Source: Erythroxylum novogranatense
Taxonomy: Eukaryota; Streptophyta; Magnoliopsida; Malpighiales; Erythroxylaceae
Length of the DNA: 64,000 nt
NCBI GenBank assembly: GCA_029891385.1
Contig: CM057230.1
Span: 51,935,414-51,999,413, forward strand
Reading direction: 5' to 3'
The notes below the pieces were generated by a model, which was not told the origin of the DNA, searched no databases, and saw nothing but the letters and a program-made list of their open reading frames with translations. The translations under genes and the position numbers were made by a program. Shown here piece by piece: positions 24,901 to 36,597 of this stretch. Numbering within the stretch: the stretch's first letter is position 1; each line of letters starts with the position of its first letter.

Positions 24901-26603
24901 AGCAAGAAATTTTAGATTGTATTGTAGAGAAAGATTTGAGCTTTATCATATATGTCTTCGGAAACACAGTACCTAAGTCTTGTCTCAATCGCCCATCTAC
25001 CGACATGGCAATCGCCACCACACAAGCGAACACCTTCTCATCAAAATATAGCAACCACACAAACATAAGGTTGTCTCTTAACCTATTGGCATTGTCATAG
25101 GACCAATACAAAACGTAGAAGAATAGGTGAAACCATAAAAGAATGGGCACAGCTGTCTACATGGGGCCACGGAGGCTTAGAAAATAATTGTCTTAGTGAT
25201 GCATGCATTAGAGATTGGAGATAAATTCATTGTAACGTTTTGGGGAAGTGAATAAAAACACTTTGGGCTGAGACCAATGTCCTATTATTTAACACCTTAA
25301 AAAAAATTTTGGTAAATTTATATCCTGGTAGGAATAACGACATCCATATCCTGATTCTGGCGCACATGCATTGAGAATGGCTATTACAAAAGAACTTTGT
25401 TTCTATCGGGTCTAAAAAGTCCACATAATTCAGCAGTTTCTTTAATAAAACACACTTCTCTTCTGTGATCACCTCAAATCCATCGTTTGTCTTAAAACTC
25501 TTCTTTTCAGAATCTTGTCCAACAAATTTTAAGACTGAGATCAACAAGAAAGCAAATTTGTCTAAATAACAATCCTGAAACAGAGAAAAGAGGAGAACGT
25601 AATCATTACCGAAAGCCCAGTAAGGCATCGGCGCCGGTCTTCCTATCAAGTCGGTGTACTGTTCAACAACATCAAGAGGTGTTGGACCGGAGAAGAAGTA
25701 AAAGTCCAGAACACCCCCAATAACCTTGTACGTCAGAGAAGTCCCTCTATAGAACACGTCCATGCCATTGCTGTTCAACAACAGAACTGCGTGAGCATAG
25801 GCTTTCCCATCCACATTCCGAAGATCCAAGTACATCGGATGTGAGCCGTACAAGTCTGTGTTAAGGTTAATGGCTGAGGCATCAGTGGTATACAAAGTGT
25901 AGGGATCTCCAGGATATAGTTTGATTCCATGAGGCTGTGTGTTCTCTCCTAGACCATACAATGAAGCATCTTTTGGCAATTGCGTGGATATTTCCAAGTA
26001 CTGGTCTTTAAACACCATTTCACCAAAATCATTTGACCCACTAGAGCTAGAATTGAAAAGGGTCTGCCCATTTGATTTTCTGGTCACTGCAAAGCTAAAT
26101 GGGTCAGCTGTGTAGCTAAATAGCAGCTTAGAGCCCGAGAATTCTTGAACCTTCAGTGGGTTCTTTGTCAATCTCCCTATAGCTTGCTTCTTTAAAGGCG
26201 CCTTCTCTCTTGGCAAGAGATTGTATGGAACTTCCCATCTCTGCTTCGTTGCGTCAGTTATGTGAACCCTTAAACGATTTTGAGTTTCTTGCCTGCAAAA
26301 GTTCAACAAAGACAGCTCCATTTTAGTGTTTTAACTTCTGGATTTCACCCTAATATGCAACAAAATGCAAACAAGACAAGACATTTACTTGACATAGAGC
26401 TGCAATAGTGAGATATCAGCACCGTAGACATTGTTCTTCTGCTTAACTTGGAGGTGACCCAGTAAGCCACCGTCAGAGGTCTTTTCCGTGGAGATGAGAC
26501 GGTAACCTTGGCCAATGTTAGAGGCTGTGGCACACTGGATCGAGAGTAGAAGCAAAAGAGTGAGGCAGAGAGAAGCAAATAGAGTATAAGAACAAGAAGA
26601 CAT
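21944..26603 (-). CDS. XYL1: alpha-xylosidase 1-like, glycoside hydrolase family 31 (three exons)
   Basis: Exons are 26389-26603, 25610-26292 and 21944-23811; introns are 96 and 1798 bp, both GT-AG. The joined frame is 921 residues, close to plant alpha-xylosidases (about 915). Residues 1-28 form a hydrophobic signal peptide ending CATA, giving a secreted wall enzyme. Exon 1 carries the N-terminal GYRLIS and [14 protein letters not shown] block. Exon 2 carries [20 protein letters not shown] and runs to PMPYWAFG. Exon 3 holds the catalytic barrel: nucleophile Asp446 in WIDMNE, acid/base Asp569 in HWTGDN, then GSDICGF (about 596-602) and FSRDHA (about 623-628). In the family this enzyme removes unsubstituted xylose from the non-reducing end of xyloglucan oligosaccharides. 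A plain alpha-glucosidase is the main alternative. I saw no stop or frameshift. Neighbours are transposons only. Confidence 0.92.
23812..25609 (-). other. intron 2 of the alpha-xylosidase gene
   Basis: The minus strand starts GTAATG and ends TTTTACAG. The phase matches: TTC G joins GG TTC CAC, restoring GFHQC. A 191-codon minus-strand frame (24575-25150) lies inside but has no recognisable domain and lies wholly within the intron. It is unusually long compared with the 96-bp first intron, and I saw no clear inserted element. Confidence 0.85.
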
Positions 26604-26681
26604 TATAAGTCTTTGGTTTGCGAAGACAGAGACTGGCTAACTACTGCTAACAAGTATTGAGCTTGCGCTGAAGTATTAATG

Positions 26682-26691
26682 TATTTATATA
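26682..26691 (-). promoter_or_regulatory. TATA box of the alpha-xylosidase gene
   Basis: The minus strand reads TATATAAATA about 80 bp upstream of the ATG at 26603. This predicts a transcription start about 30 bp downstream and a 5' untranslated region of roughly 50 bp. Confidence 0.65.
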
Positions 26692-27180
26692 TACTAATGC
26701 TGATCAAAAGATATTGACGCAATATGATTGTGTCGATTATGAACATGGAAGGCTGAATTAGGGGAAGTGGAGAAATGTCATCCGGTGCATGCGAGGAACA
26801 TGAGGTGTCATGAGGCCATCTCTGCCAACTGCCAAGTGATGATGATGGTACATGGGTCCGCTTCTACAGTCTATCTTTTGCTTATCTCTTTGTGTTATTT
26901 TTTGGACAATCGTTGTCTTCCACTTCTAGACTTTGATTGATAGAATATCTCCTACCGCATCAAGAATGTCTCATGTGTAAAGAGGCAGCGCCTCGTGTGC
27001 TTTCTCTAACTGTTATTGAATATGGATGTATTTCTATGAAGCACTACAAAAGATTAAATATTAATTTATTAACAAATAAAGGTATTGTGCATAAGACTAT
27101 AGAACATTAACTTTATGTTCAGTTATAATATCTGATTAACTGTTACAAACACAACCCGTAAATCCTATTCAAAATTGTTG
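26692..27180. other. upstream region of the alpha-xylosidase gene
   Basis: About 490 bp of non-coding sequence between the TATA box and the SINE. It presumably contains upstream promoter sequence. I recognised no specific binding site with confidence. Confidence 0.4.
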
Positions 27181-27430
27181 GTGTGAGTTAAATATTAGTG
27201 GTAGAAGAGGGGAGAGAATTGTGTGTGGTCGTGAATTCGAGCTTGAGAGGAGCAACCTTTATTAAGGTGATGTAATCTCTTTGGTAATAAAGGTCCATCC
27301 GTTAGAGCAGGTACCTCTGATATTATCTAAGATTAAACTCAGATTTACTTATCTATGAGTCTGAGTAGGTGACTCATAAGTCTCAAATAATCAGATCAAA
27401 CCCAAACCCTGAGTTATCAAAAAAAAAAAA
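27181..27430 (+). mobile_element. tRNA-derived SINE with poly(A) tail
   Basis: A box A-like TAGTGGTAGAAGAGG (27196-27210) is followed about 22 bp later by a box B-like GAATTCGAGCT (27233-27243), the layout of an internal RNA polymerase III promoter. The body is about 230 bp and ends in a run of about 12 A (27419-27430). No open frame. Target-site duplications were not identified, so the exact ends are uncertain. Confidence 0.5.
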
Positions 27431-28609
27431 TCCTTTACCACGCCACGTGCAGCAAATGAACCAAAACTTAAGAAACCGATGGAAAATTTAAAGTAACCAT
27501 GAAATTAGATAAATAGAAGTATACTTAATTTACTATTCATTTTGTTTGATTAAGCAATTAGAGACTTTGTATAAGCTCATCAACTTACGAATAAATAGTT
27601 GAAACTTTCAATAGTCTTTTACAAAAACTGTTTGAAACAACGTAAATAAAGATCTTTTATATACCTTTCTTAATGTACAAGTCTTTTAAAATGTCAGGAA
27701 ATCTAATACTTGTCATACTTAAATAGGTACAAAAGATTTAAAACTTTTATTGTAACTTTTAAGTCTTCATCCCAGATCTCGTAAGTATCGATTCACACTA
27801 ATAAAGTATCACTCTTTTAGTAGACTTCAATCCACTTAATTATATTATTTATTAGACCACTTTTATTATCTTATATTAGATTAAATTTTATTTTATCCTA
27901 ATTTAAAAATAACAACTAATAAATGTATAATATAAAATAATTCAACATTCTTGGACAAATATTAATTTTCATATCTATAATAAAAATAATAAAAGATAAG
28001 AGAATAAAACTAATAGTGTTGGTCGACCTTGTAAACTATTTTATCTAAAGATATTCGAAGTCCATTGGTTAATCATGTTAGACTTTCAAATTTTGAAGAT
28101 ATCAAAAGCATATGTCAAATGTGATACAAATATAATATAATATCTAATAACTTTAATAATATGAATGAGAATAGACTGTGAAAAACAACAATAGTGCCTA
28201 AATAATTTATAATATATCATATTTCGCTCGATGATTTTAATTTCTCTAAATTTTATGTTAAATTGTAATAGAAAATATGCTCTCTCACTAAATACTAAAT
28301 TACATTAGAGAAAATATTTCGAGACTAAAGAACTTACACCTCACTATTCTCATTAACTTGTAAATTTATCAATATACTTAAATGTGTTAGAAGACATATT
28401 ATCTAGGTTAAAGTATAAATATGCCTAATGACCTATAACATGCTTAAGATTAACACAAATCTTAAGACTTTTACTTCTATTATGAAAATGTAAAGTAATT
28501 TGTATAATTGAGGATAAAATGAAAATCATCAATATATAAAAACAATGTAGTCATAATACAATGTAAGAAAATTGTATCTAGAGCAAATATACAATTATAT
28601 GTAACTAGT
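27431..28609. other. AT-rich non-coding stretch
   Basis: No gene recognised. It lies just beyond the 3' end of the minus-strand copia pol, so part may be that element's decayed 3' LTR. I could not find an LTR pair or a polypurine tract. Confidence 0.35.
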
Positions 28610-29760
28610 AATGCTAAAGGGCTTCAAAATACATATACTACTATATCTATCTAAAATAGTAGGAAAAAGTCCTTTATTCAAAAGATCAACCAACATATAC
28701 TCATTTAGAACATGCTTCACGATAATGTCACATTTTGTACAAGTTCCTTTTATAGTCAAATATTTGGACCTTCGAATACTTAGACCTTGCGATATTATAT
28801 CACAATATTACTAAATAAGGATAGTAACTAAATTAACCATAGATAATCCAAAAATTAAAGCTCTCAATTAAACTGAATGTCAAGCAGTCTTATAATGTAT
28901 AACAAACTCAACGTGCATATTATAAGAGGTTACAAGTGCCTTCTTGACACTTGTTTCATGAAACAACTACACTTACTAACAGAAAATGACGTGGACTTTC
29001 TATCATTTGGATATTTAACAAAGTTAGAATAAATGATACTTAACAAGTTAGAATCTATGTACCTAATCAAATTTAGTTTTCTAATTTTCATGTATGTCAA
29101 CATAATATCATTTGTCCTTTAAAGATATTTCAAGCTTATTTAAATACCTTCAAGTGGTTTATATATGAATTATATAAATATCTACCTAATACTTCAACAA
29201 CAAATGCAATGCTTAATCTAATATAGATATGAGGATATATCATATTACCAATTATTAGAATGAGGAACATTTTATGACCTCTCTTCAACATCATTCTTAA
29301 GACACTATGTCAAAGATATTTTTCTTCAAAAGAGAATGGTGTTACATATATAATTGTTTTATATTAAACCTTTTATCACACACTCCATATATGCTCATTG
29401 AAAGAAACCTAACAAGTTTTAAGATCTATCCAAATATCAAGGAAGAAAGATATTTACCAAGATCTTTTATGTCAAAATACATAGATAATAAGTGCTTAAT
29501 CTCAAGCAATATGGCTAAGTCATTTGATGCAATCAAGATATTATCTACATATAAAAGTAGAAAAATGACCTTGCTTCTCCTAACCTTGTTGTATAAATAT
29601 CTTTCAACTTTATTTTTCATAAAGCCAAATAAGATAATTATCTCATTAAATTTCAAATACCATTGATGAAAAACTTGTTTCAATTTGTGTAATTATCTTC
29701 ACAATTTACAAACCAAATGACTCTTTTCATTTTCTTAAAACATTTAAGTTGTATAATAAT
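28610..29760 (-). pseudogene. decayed Ty1/copia pol (reverse transcriptase, RNase H), Tnt1-like
   Basis: On the minus strand an 85-codon open frame (29683-29426) reads a copia reverse transcriptase: QWYLKFNE, then LLLYVDNILIASNDL and FDIKDLGK. The catalytic YVDD is YVDN, so one essential aspartate is lost. Downstream, in broken frames, come RTNDIMLTY (about 29110), DRKSTSFSVSK (about 29000), a LVTSYNMHVEFV block (about 28935) and the C-terminal VLNEYMLVDLLNKG (about 28700), matching the RNase H and tail of Tnt1-type elements. Many stops and deletions; not functional. Confidence 0.75.
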
Positions 29761-29989
29761 TTTCTCAATTATTTATGATTCACTAATTCTAAATCCTCCT
29801 TCTTTATAATAGAACTTGTAGCCCTTAAAATGATCTAGGTAACTTATTCCCTAATTCTAAATCCTCCTTTAGTCTTATTCACCTCATGAGGGAATCGAGG
29901 GGAGAATACCTATGAATAGGAATAACCCATTTCAAATTCTTCTGGAATCCATAAAAGCAAACAACTAGAGAACCAATAGAAAACTGTCA

Positions 29990-30553
29990 AAAATAGATCC
30001 AAAGGAAGCAGACAAGTCTTTGGAGAAATGTAGTGGATGTAGACACTCCAATTAAGAAACCAAAACATTTCCAATCAACTGTGGTTAATAGGATGATCAC
30101 TTCTTTACTGAAGTTGTTGTAAGAAGGAGCAAAAACCTGGTCTAACACATTGGTAGGTTATTTTTTTCTAAACAAGAGGCTTTCTTTACCTCAAGTTCAG
30201 AACTTGGCACATAGTAGATAGGGAAATAAATGTTTTAATAAAATTCTACTAACTGAGGAGGACTCATTCCTATTCAAATTTATAGACATGGATAATATAA
30301 ATATGCTTATTAAATATGTTCATTGGCACATTGGAGGTTAGTTCAATGTTTGTCTAAAAATTGACCTTTGGAATGGAGTTTGAAAGAAATGAAATTAAAG
30401 TCATACCTATATGGATCAACTTACCTCCATAATATTCCACTAAAGCATTGGACATTAGATGGTCTAAGTTTTCTACCAAGCTCAGTGGTTAACCCACTAG
30501 CTTTTGTTTCACCAATTGTTAGATTTAAAAAGATCAGTTATGTAAGGATATTT
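29990..30553 (+). pseudogene. LINE ORF1 remnant (DUF4283-type), 5' part
   Basis: Broken plus-strand frames read KTWSNTLVGYFF, then EEDSFLFKFIDMDN (about 30260) and NIPLKHWTLDGLSF with ISYVRIFC (30430-30553). This is the usual order of the DUF4283 nucleic-acid-binding region of plant L1-type LINEs. The frame is cut at 30553 by gypsy B and continues at 51739 in phase: VRIF joins AEAKVKDDLL once one TATTT copy is removed. A 5' end for the LINE could not be set; sequence from about 29840 may belong to it. Confidence 0.7.
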
Positions 30554-33283
30554 TGTAGCGCCCCCTTACCATAGGGTACGCACTGGGACGCCCGTAGGTC
30601 ATTCCGACGCATATCCGACGATAAGGGTGCACTACGAGCGATCATTACTATACTTCACATGGCATCAATAAAAACAAAGCATCAGTAAGAACAACTCTAA
30701 ATTTTGAAACCATAAAATACTCTCTCATTTCAACCATCAAACAAAATTATCTACAAGTCTATCAGTTTTCCATGGTCTAAATACATTACTCCAAAAAGGA
30801 AATCTGATACAAAAGTCTATACTAGGTCATCCCCAAAATCAATCCCAGCTAGGAGTCTAATCTATCGATCCTGAAAAATAGATGCAATTTTGGGTGAGTT
30901 TGCTAACTCAATGAGAAACTATCATCGATGGTTCACTCAATTCATGCATTACGCAAATAGCGTACAGCATATCACAAAAACACATTCAGAATACCATATG
31001 GCAATTTACAATTTCTCATACAATCACAGAACTCAGAAACTTCGCAAATCAGTTATCACAATTATAGCATGCACTCTTGCCTATTTTCTATTCACTGAAT
31101 TCAATCCATCACAATGTGTATGCAATGCATATGTGACTCTTTCCCATTTTATTACGGTGTTGTGACCGAGCGCTTAAACAAAGGTACGTTGTTCAAGAGA
31201 CGCGTCAGGGGAGTAGGAGAGCCCTCCGGTATGCACTAACTCCCTTCGAGCTCGAGGCTCGTTTCAGTATCAGTGGCGACTCAGGTCACAACTATCATTA
31301 TCTGTTCATGCATTTATGTATGAAATGAAAAAATGCCCAATAATTCATAGTCACATTGTCATTAAAACCGATTTATCACTATTCTTCAGAATTACGTAGC
31401 AGCCAAATCCGATTTATCAAAAGTAAATGTATCGATCCTAATCATTCACATGATCATACAATTCACATTCACAGACAGTTTACAGAGCATTTAACAATCA
31501 AAGATTGAGGAACCAACTAGGTTACTCACCTGTAACTTCCGAGCTACTGCCTGGAAGTCCCAGCAATATCCGTGGAATGACGATCCAATAGTGCCTCTAT
31601 AACAGTTAAATAATTTCTCATTACTAAATGCATAATCATAACAATTCAATGATGCACATGTCTTAAAGAAAAGATGTACGATGCATGTTCATGACTTTCC
31701 AGCGCTATATCCCAATTTCGCCATCTTTTGTCCAAATCTAACTTTTCACTCAATAAACACAATCACATTTAGACGATACCCTTAAATTCCCAAGAAAGAC
31801 CTCAAAACCAAATTACTATTTACTTGATCAAATTCACCCATAGTACTCTATTTCTAAAACCTCAAAGGCATTAATTTTATTTCATAACTCTCACAGTTAT
31901 ACCCTAATTATCATACAACAACCCGTTAGGTTGAAATAAAAACCTATCCTTAACTTCCATGCAATAATTAGGATCTTACTGATTAAAATTCAAACTTTCA
32001 TTCTTCACATTAATTGTAGACCTCTTTCTCTATTTATAACGAATCAAGAATCACCTCAATTGAAGGTCTACATCAATAGTTATGCCCCATAAACTAAAAT
32101 AAACCAATTTAGAAAATGATCCTCGCCGCGGCCTCAAAACCCTAGCCGCGGCATCCTAGAGTCGCTCGCCGCGGCGTGAAGAGACGGTCGTCGCGGCGAA
32201 CAATCTCTTTGGGGCTTGTCGCGACGTCAACACGAGCTCGTCGCGGTGTCAAATGTTTAGAGCTCACCGCGGCGACCTCCTACACGCTCGCCGCGGCGAA
32301 CGAATGTTTATTCGTCGCGGCGAGGCTCTCGAGCAGGTCGGGACATGCGGGCTTCCGGCCTTCTTCTCCAACAGATTTATACCCTGTTTCTCTCTAAAAA
32401 CAACCATAACTCACTCTCAACTACCCCAATCTTACACAATAAAGACCATAAATGCATTTCAACTACAATAAAACATCACTAAAGCCAATTTACTTACCAA
32501 TCAAGCCTCAAATCTTCAAATACCCGAAAATCTTCTCCAAGCCCTAACACCCACGATTTTCACCTAAAGCCATATAAACTTCATCTTTTCTTAAGGTTTA
32601 GACTCGCTCTTGCACAAGGAGAAGCAAGCAAATAATTTGACAAGCAAGGATCGTGAAGGGGGAAAGGAAACGAAAATCACCAAAGAAGGAAGAGGAAAAC
32701 TTGCCCTAGGTGAAGGAGAAGAGATTTTACTGCCAAAATTCAAACCTAAAGCTTTTAAAGGTTGATTTAAGCCTAGGGCTCATAAGACATAAGTCCTCAA
32801 ATTTTTTTAATTTCAGTCTCTAAATTTCCAATGACTCAACATTTTTATTCCTAAACTCATAAATATAAATTTCCCATTATCATTGGATATTCATTTCAGT
32901 ATCATTTAGTCAACTAGTCTGTCACTCGAAAAATTCTAGTCCGGACATTTACTCCCAAATTTTCAGAAAAATTTCGTATGAGACGCTATCAACTGACAAT
33001 CACTCTTAACACATTCTAATCCAATTATTCAAATCCAATTATTCCATAATTCCCAATAAATCATCATCAAACATAATTATCTCAAATTCACCAATCATAT
33101 CATATTCACAATTGAATGCCGGGAAATGTCATGAATGCATGTACCTATATGTGCATGTGCAGAAATAACTCATTCCTCTATAATTAGAGGCCAAATGCAT
33201 GCTCAATTCAGTAAATGCAATAAAACCTATTAGCCCGTCCTGATTTACCAAAATAACCTTCCCACCGGTGATGGGATGTTACA
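30554..33283 (-). repeat. 3' LTR of gypsy B
   Basis: A 2730-bp LTR. On the minus strand it begins TGTAACATCCCATCACC and ends GGGGGCGCTACA. Against the other LTR it lacks about 70 bp near 30850. It contains a CCGCGG-type palindrome array (32121-32335) and donor/acceptor-like sites bounding 30871-32497. The start resembles the family A LTR start, so the families are related. Confidence 0.9.
32121..32335. repeat. CGCCGCGGCG palindrome array in gypsy B 3' LTR
   Basis: About nine copies or variants of the palindrome CGCCGCGGCG (core CCGCGG) spaced about 20-40 bp apart in otherwise AT-rich sequence. The matching array in the other LTR is at 50607-50795. Variants such as GTCGCGGCG and GTCGCGACG look like C-to-T decay at CG sites. 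Confidence 0.85.
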
Positions 33284-33300
33284 ATTCTCCCCTCCTAATA
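33284..33300 (-). other. polypurine tract of gypsy B
   Basis: The minus strand reads TTAGGAGGGGAGAAT directly before the 3' LTR, right after the polyprotein stop. Confidence 0.85.
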
Positions 33301-33823
33301 AAAATTTTGTCCCCGAAATTTCATACCTGTCTGATCGAATAAATGAGGGTACTGCCTCATCATATGCTCCTCAGTCACCCAAGTTGCTTCCTCAGATGAG
33401 TGGTTCTTCCAAAGGACTTTTACCAGTGGAATAACCCTGTTCCTCAGCTGCTTGACCCGTGATCTTATAATCTGAATCGACTCCTCAACATAACTCAGAT
33501 TACTAGCCATTTCAATCTCCTGAGCCGGAATCGCATGTGTCGGGTCTGATCGATACCGTCGGAGCATACTCACATGAAAAACATCGTGCAACTGGGCATC
33601 TCACTTGGTAAAGCCAATCAATAAGCCAATGGTCCCATCCTCTCGATAATCTCATACGGACCAATATATCTAGAGCTTAACTTGCCCTTCTTGCCAAATC
33701 TCAGAACCCCTCTCCAGGGTGACACTCGGAGGAACACTCTGTCTGCTACACTATACTCCATCTCTCGCCGATGCTGATCCACATAACTCTTCTGTCTATC
33801 CTGGGCCGCTTTGATGCGACTCC
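33295..33823 (-). pseudogene. gypsy B integrase C-terminus and chromodomain-like tail
   Basis: On the minus strand it resumes the integrase at the copia E insertion point with RIKAAQDRQKSYVD and runs through FLRVSPWRGVLRFGKKGKL and YIGPYEIIERMG. A frameshift near 33600 is followed by a 98-codon frame (33591-33295): FHVSMLRRY, VKVLWKNHSSEEATW and MMRQYPHLF, ending MKFRGQNFY. The EATW...YPHLF part is the chromodomain-like segment that targets chromovirus integration to particular chromatin. The sequence joins 41321 in phase when copia E and one ACTCC copy are removed. Confidence 0.85.
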
Positions 33824-35243
33824 TGTTAGTAGTGTACCCTAGGCTAATGGATATTTGTTATACACGTATTAACATTATGACTTGTTAATAATATATTATG
33901 AGGTATTCCTTTATATATGCATGTATTTCGTTAATGTAATGTGATTTACATTCTATGAATAGTATTAGACTTATGTCATCAAGTATGTGACTTGATAGTA
34001 AAACCATAAGCGTTATAACACTATTCTAGACTGTCCCTGGTTGATCATTATTGGTGGAACAATAATGAATTAAGACTAGTATGTGTTCGATTGATGATCA
34101 CGCTTTCTTGATCATGGATATGAGATATCAAATCGAAACATAGATATATGTTAGAGAACATATATTGGACGGACCCACATAAAGAATACTACATGGTTTC
34201 ATGTCATTAGTGATTCTTTATATGGTTTGACTTTAGTCCTTTGACCTGAAGCCATCATGGTTCCCTACATGAAGGAATTCGGTGTTTTGATATTAGACTA
34301 AGTTATTTTTAACCGAATAACAAATAGTCTTATGTTGGACATCAAATGAATCATGCAGAGGGATGTGAATGACGTAGATGGGATTTGTACCTCTCTTAAA
34401 TAAGAGAGATATCATCTGGCCTCTTGACAAGTGTGGTCAAGAAATGCATGGTTGTGCTCAAATGAATTGATGAAGAGTCATCAATGTCATTTGTTATAAT
34501 CACCAACTTGGGATCAAGAAACTATGATTAATCAAAGGTTGACATGTACCATGCCTTGTGATTAATCTTGATATCGTGTTACAAAAGGATTGAGCTTATA
34601 ACCATAGTTACAGGTTAAATCGGATTATCGATCCTCATTTAATTTGGGTAGTCATAATGTCTTGCTAGAGGCCGCTTATGACTTATGGGCCTTGAAGTGT
34701 GATCAAGCCCATTGCCAACATCAAATGAGCCTACAGGGTCGCACACAAAGAGTGATATGATCTGGGCTTATTCTCTTGGACCTAATTTATTAGGTACTGA
34801 ATAAATATATGTAGATATATTTATTGGGCTAGATTGAATTAAGTTATCGGGCTTTTATTATATGAGATATAATGGGCCGAAACTTATTGGGGCCTCAATG
34901 GGATTAGGGTCTCTATAAATAGAGAAGTTTAGGTCTCATTAGGTAGAGGAAGACACCATTGTCTAAAACCCTAGCCGCCATCCGAGAGAAAAATCGTGCG
35001 ACGTTCGGAAGAGTTTCAGGACGTGCTAGCACACCACAGCCGCAGCCCGGATCGTGCATACTCGTGTGGATACCGGTAGAGGGCATTCGCGTTTTGCAGT
35101 GTATTGGAATCTGAAAAGAAGCAACCTATTCACGAAAATAAGGTATTTTCGTACATCTTTGGTATTTTCGATTATACTTCATATTGTTGTATGGTCTTTT
35201 TCCGCAATGTATTGTGAATACTCGGACTGTACGAGATCCAACA
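33824..35243 (+). repeat. 5' LTR of copia E
   Basis: A 1420-bp LTR. It begins TGTTAGTAGTGTACC and ends GAGATCCAACA. It includes a TATA-like CTATAAATAGAG at about 34913. The uninverted version of the block that is inverted in the 3' LTR is at 34238-34362. Confidence 0.92.
34912..34923 (+). promoter_or_regulatory. TATA box of copia E LTR
   Basis: TCTCTATAAATAGAG around 34910-34925; the same box recurs in the 3' LTR near 40990. It should place the RNA start about 30 bp downstream. Confidence 0.6.
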
Positions 35244-35244
35244 G

Positions 35245-35257
35245 TGGTATCAAAGCC
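35245..35257 (+). other. primer-binding site of copia E
   Basis: TGGTATCAAAGCC starts two bases after the LTR end. It is one change from the usual initiator-methionine PBS. Confidence 0.85.
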
Positions 35258-35615
35258 AGGTTCTTCTGTATAATCGTTAATATACGTGTTTTGATTACAT
35301 GTGTTCACGATTTTGGCTTCTATATAATCGAAAATATATACATGTTTTGATTACATGTGTTTTACGGATTTGGATTCTGTAGAGATAAAAAATATGCATG
35401 TTTTGATTACATGTGCTCACGTTTTTGGTTGTGTGATACGAAAGTGTTTTTATTTCATGCATGTTGTTTTCAGATTTGTTGATTATCTTGGTACTGATGA
35501 GAATATATGACAAGCATGAAGGGTTTGACTGAAAAGTGGTGGCTATTAGGGTTTCCGCCGTGCAAGACATGGATGTGGAATAGGAAACCGCAAGTATCCA
35601 TGTTGGACAAGGATA

Positions 35616-35915
35616 CTCCAGTCGACTAGCATCTCTTCCAGTCAACTAGAAGCGTTCCAGTCGACTGATCGGAGAGCGAAGATGAGTTTTTCAGAAAAAA
35701 CGTTTGTTCCAGTCGACTGAGATTGGTTCCAGTTGACTAGCACAGGTCGACTAGTCGACTATCATCCCTTCCAGTCGACTAGAAGTGTTCCAGTCGACTT
35801 ATCGGAGAGCGGAGATGAGTTTTTCAGCAAAAACGTTTGTTCCAGTCGACTGAGATTGGTTCCAGTCGACTATCATCTCTTCCAGTCGACTAGCACAAGT
35901 CGACCAGTCGACTGA
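35616..35915 (+). repeat. GTCGAC palindrome array in the copia E leader
   Basis: About eleven exact GTCGAC sites plus variants (GTCAAC, GTTGAC), mostly as TTCCAGTCGACT, between PBS and gag. The array contains a tandem duplication of about 132 bp (35669-35733 repeats at 35801-35866). The leader between PBS and gag is where retroelement RNAs usually carry dimerisation and packaging signals, and self-complementary loops would suit dimerisation; that role is inference. No coding frame crosses it convincingly. Confidence 0.85.
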
Positions 35916-36597
35916 CAAGCCCAGCAAGGGGCTGCTTCCCCTACACTTGATTGTTCGTTATGTGTTATATATTATAGGTGATGTTACATGTGTTTATTTA
36001 TATTTTTTGAATATTTATATTCATGTGTAAGTTACTATTCTATACTTCTAATATATATATACTCAAGTATGTTGAAGTATAGGATTAGAAATAACATAGT
36101 ACAAACACCCTTACTAATAGGATTAGTAGCCTTCATAATGTACTAAGAACGACCCTCTTCATAATTTCAAGTTTATATGCCTTCCATAAATCTTTACCAA
36201 TGTTTATCTCTAGCTTATCTTTATGTGGGTTTTTGCCAAAGCAAGGCATGTAGGGATCATCTAGAGAAGACATTTGAATAATGGTGCTATTCATAGGTAA
36301 AGTATGGTTAAACTTGACTAAGCTATCAAAACGGTTTTGGGCTTAAGGCATAAGATTGGGTTTTTACATACATGCAGTACATAAGATGTATTTTAACATA
36401 AACATGTGATGTAATTGAAAAGAGTTTTCTACCTAAATAACTAAGTCTTGAGTGTTAAGCCAAAGCTTTCTTAGGACTTAGTGAAATATGGATCTTGTTT
36501 CTCCCATTTTTCAATTGAGGGTTATTTATTTGAGTGGGAGCTAATACCTCTTAATAATAAGAATCTTGACCCTTATTGCATAATTTTTGTAGATTAT

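Noticed and set aside
24575..25150. 191-codon minus-strand frame
   Set aside because: It lies wholly in intron 2 of the alpha-xylosidase gene, with no recognisable domain.
35616..35915. Regularly spaced GTCGAC repeats resembling a CRISPR or satellite array
   Set aside because: They lie in the copia E leader between PBS and gag and include a clear 132-bp tandem duplication; they are retroelement sequence.
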